The notes beneath the pieces are model-generated. The model was not told the origin of the DNA. It searched no databases and saw only the letters and a program-made list of their open reading frames with translations. Below, one piece after another: positions 13,620 to 15,044 of a stretch of DNA of 15,044 bases. Each line of letters opens with the position of its first letter. Position 1 is the stretch's first letter. The position numbers were made by a program, and so were the translations under genes. The stretch is from NCBI GenBank assembly GCA_964469485.1, contig CAYXZP010000056.1, forward strand, positions 1 through 15,044, in the 5' to 3' direction. Source of the DNA: CAYXZP01 sp964469485 (GTDB lineage Bacteria > Desulfobacterota > Binatia > UBA1149 > CAYXZP01).

Positions 13620-13645
13620 GGAACCGGTTCGCCTGATGGGGTTCC
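13620..13645. promoter_or_regulatory. palindromic candidate operator in divergent region
   Basis: GAACCGGTTC at 13621-13630 is a perfect 10-bp palindrome. GGAACC at 13620-13625 is also repeated inverted as GGTTCC at 13640-13645. It lies in the 89-bp gap between the HMA gene (-) and the phosphotransferase gene (+), where an operator would be expected. No regulator is encoded nearby, so this is weak. Confidence 0.25.
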
Positions 13646-13670
13646 ATCGTATAAGCAACGCGCCCCGGCC

Positions 13671-14738
13671 ATGATCAAGCAGCTCGACCTCGACGCCATC
13701 GCCGCCCGTCTGACACCCTGGTTGCGCGAGCGCGCCGGCGCGGATGCCAGAGCTGCACATCTCAGGACGACGGCCGCGGGGCTGTCCAACGACACGGTGT
13801 TGTTCGAGCTCGAGGGTGGCAACGGCGGCCGCGAGGCGTTGGTCGCGAGGTTGGCGCCCACCGAACAGTTGGTCTTTCCCAGCTACGACATCAGCGTCCA
13901 GTACCGGACCATGGAGGCGCTTGCCGCCACGGCGGTCCCGGTGCCCGAGATGCGCTGGCTGGAAGAGGACCCGGCCGTAATCGGAACACCCTTTTACGTG
14001 ATGTCGGCCGTCGATGGCGAAGTCCCGGCCGAGTTCCCGCCCTATCACGCCGAAGGATTCTGTTTCGAAGCGTCGCCGGCCGAGCGCGAGAGCATATGGT
14101 GGAACGGGATAGAGGCCATGGCCGAGGTTCACAAGGTCGATTGGCGCGCGGCCGGAATCGATCTTCTCGGCAGCCCCTCCACGCCGGAGAACGCCCTCGA
14201 GGCCCAACTCGCGTACTGGCGGGACTTCTTCGGCTGGGCACGCACGGCGGAGCCGCAGCCTCTCATCGAAGAGGCCGCGCGCTGGCTCGAGGATTCGCGG
14301 CCCCCGGACCCTCGAATGAGGCTGTGTTGGGGAGACTCACGGCTGGGCAACATACTCTACAAGGACCTGCGGGTGGCGGCCGTGCTCGATTGGGAGATGG
14401 CCTTCATCGGTGACCCCGAGGCCGACCTTGCATGGTGGTTGTTCCTCGACTGGCACCACAGCGATGGCTACGGAATAGCCCGCCTCGAGGGTCTCCCCGG
14501 CCACGACGAGACCCTGGCGCGCTACCAGGAGTTGACCGGCCACCGAGCGCGCAACATCCACTACTACGAGGTCTTCTCCGCCTATCGTTTCGCGCTGATC
14601 ATGGTGCGTGTGGTCGAGAACATGCGCGCCTGCGGGATCGACCTGCCGGTGCCGGACTTTGCCAGTAACAATCCCTGCACCAAGCGAGTGGCCGACCTTC
14701 TCGACCTGCCGGCCCCGGCCGGCGGCTACGCGGGATAA
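13671..14738 (+). CDS. APH-family phosphotransferase, ACAD10/LvaA-like
   Basis: A 355-residue cytoplasmic kinase-fold protein. The catalytic loop is LCWGDSRLGNILY, with catalytic Asp222 and Asn227; the usual HGD is WGD, as in the ACAD10-type branch of the family. The metal-binding motif is AVLDWEMAFIGDPE with Asp240. This branch includes the kinase domains of human ACAD10/11 and Pseudomonas LvaA, which phosphorylate 4-hydroxyacyl-CoA so that it can be eliminated and enter beta-oxidation. It is not expected to be an antibiotic-resistance enzyme. An in-frame start at 13566 would add residues that do not fit the family and overlap the HMA gene's start region, so ATG 13671 is chosen. The SDR gene follows after 14 nt, probably in one operon. 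Confidence 0.87.
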   Translation: MIKQLDLDAIAARLTPWLRERAGADARAAHLRTTAAGLSNDTVLFELEGGNGGREALVARLAPTEQLVFPSYDISVQYRTMEALAATAVPVPEMRWLEEDPAVIGTPFYVMSAVDGEVPAEFPPYHAEGFCFEASPAERESIWWNGIEAMAEVHKVDWRAAGIDLLGSPSTPENALEAQLAYWRDFFGWARTAEPQPLIEEAARWLEDSRPPDPRMRLCWGDSRLGNILYKDLRVAAVLDWEMAFIGDPEADLAWWLFLDWHHSDGYGIARLEGLPGHDETLARYQELTGHRARNIHYYEVFSAYRFALIMVRVVENMRACGIDLPVPDFASNNPCTKRVADLLDLPAPAGGYAG

Positions 14739-14740
14739 GT

Positions 14741-14750
14741 AAGGAGGAGG
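14741..14750 (+). promoter_or_regulatory. strong Shine-Dalgarno of the SDR gene
   Basis: AAGGAGGAGG is a near-perfect anti-16S match, 5 nt (from GGAGG) before ATG 14753. It is by far the strongest ribosome binding site in the window and fixes the SDR start, although the gene is cut by the window end. Confidence 0.8.
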
Positions 14751-14752
14751 GG

Positions 14753-15044
14753 ATGGGACGCTTTGACGGACGCATCGCGCTGGTGACCGGGGCTGCTTCC
14801 GGCATAGGGGCCGCGACCGCGCTGCGCATGGCCGGCGAAGGGGCCCTGGTCACCGGCATGGATCTCGCCGAGCCGGGGGACGGGCCGTGGCGGCAGGTCG
14901 AGGCTTGCGCTTCGTCGGCGCGCTTCACGACAGGCGATGTCAGTAAGGAGGCCGATGTCGAGCGCGTGATCGCTGAGACCGGCGCCCCCGACATCGTCGT
15001 CAACGCGGCAGGCGTGGCCAGCGGCGGGGCGGCGCGCGAGTGGC
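14753..15044 (+). CDS. short-chain dehydrogenase/reductase (SDR), 3' end outside window
   Basis: The 97 visible residues begin MGRFDGRIALVTGAASGIG. They contain the SDR cofactor motif TGAASGIG (12-19), Asp37 at the end of the second strand (typical of NAD(H) preference), GDV (61-63) and the NAAG motif (84-87). The catalytic Ser-Tyr-Lys residues would lie beyond the window. SDRs oxidise or reduce hydroxy/keto groups. Placed 14 nt after an LvaA/ACAD10-type kinase, it may act on the same hydroxy- or keto-acyl substrate, as LvaD does beside LvaA in levulinate catabolism; that is inference. Confidence 0.9.
   Translation, partial: MGRFDGRIALVTGAASGIGAATALRMAGEGALVTGMDLAEPGDGPWRQVEACASSARFTTGDVSKEADVERVIAETGAPDIVVNAAGVASGGAAREW

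Noticed and set aside
13671..14738. Aminoglycoside resistance gene
   Set aside because: It has the APH fold, but its WGD catalytic loop and neighbours fit the ACAD10/LvaA-type acyl-CoA kinase branch.

Overview
The window is a high-GC, gene-dense piece of bacterial chromosome, probably from an uncultured delta-proteobacterium-like lineage (Binatota/Desulfobacterota-type is my best guess). The main hints are secreted proteins that combine dockerin-like 'GDVTGEGD' repeats, a Thr-rich 'TTTTTLPP' linker and a CxxCH heme site, together with DUF1329, LMF-type and ACAD10-type kinase genes. This placement is inference from gene content. An unusual feature is frequent use of the Ile codon ATA despite the high GC.

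Layout. Positions 1-273 are non-coding and hold three REP-like hairpins of alternating orientation, about 63 bp apart. Positions 274-2231 (+) carry a truncated thioredoxin-2 gene (trxC) that runs directly, out of frame, into the 3' part of an Mrp/ApbC-type ATPase gene. An intact second Mrp gene with a C-terminal DUF971 domain follows, overlapping it by 8 nt. Positions 2253-3110 (-) encode a crotonase-fold enoyl-CoA hydratase/isomerase, and 3215-3952 (+) a dienelactone hydrolase. Positions 3969-5900 (+) encode two exported proteins: a 112-aa unknown, and a 520-aa protein made of a leishmanolysin-like metalloprotease, two dockerin-like repeats and a c-type heme domain.

Positions 5890-7230 (-) encode an MFS transporter, 7295-7705 (+) a YjbQ/UPF0047 protein and 7689-8042 (-) a small Rieske protein. 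Positions 8124-13240 (+) form a tight four-gene run: DUF1329 periplasmic protein, a DCC1-type thiol oxidoreductase fused to a lipase-maturation-factor membrane protein, a nitroreductase and an AmpG-type muropeptide permease. The permease appears to lack any ATG/GTG/TTG start. Positions 13237-13581 (-) encode an exported heavy-metal-associated (HMA) domain protein. At 13671-14738 (+) is an ACAD10/LvaA-type phosphotransferase, followed by a short-chain dehydrogenase cut by the window end (14753 onward).

How it fits together. The region mixes envelope biogenesis or maintenance (DUF1329, LMF fusion, AmpG, secreted heme protease, HMA protein), Fe-S and redox proteins (TrxC remnant, two Mrp proteins, Rieske, nitroreductase) and acyl-CoA/hydroxy-acid catabolism (crotonase, dienelactone hydrolase, kinase plus SDR). 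Three of the four convergent gene pairs overlap at their stop codons, and I saw no intrinsic terminator. There is no CRISPR array, tRNA, rRNA, transposase or phage gene. The most notable items are the protease-dockerin-cytochrome fusion, the DCC1-LMF fusion, the trxC/mrp junction, the Mrp-DUF971 (HCF101-like) protein and the missing AmpG start codon.
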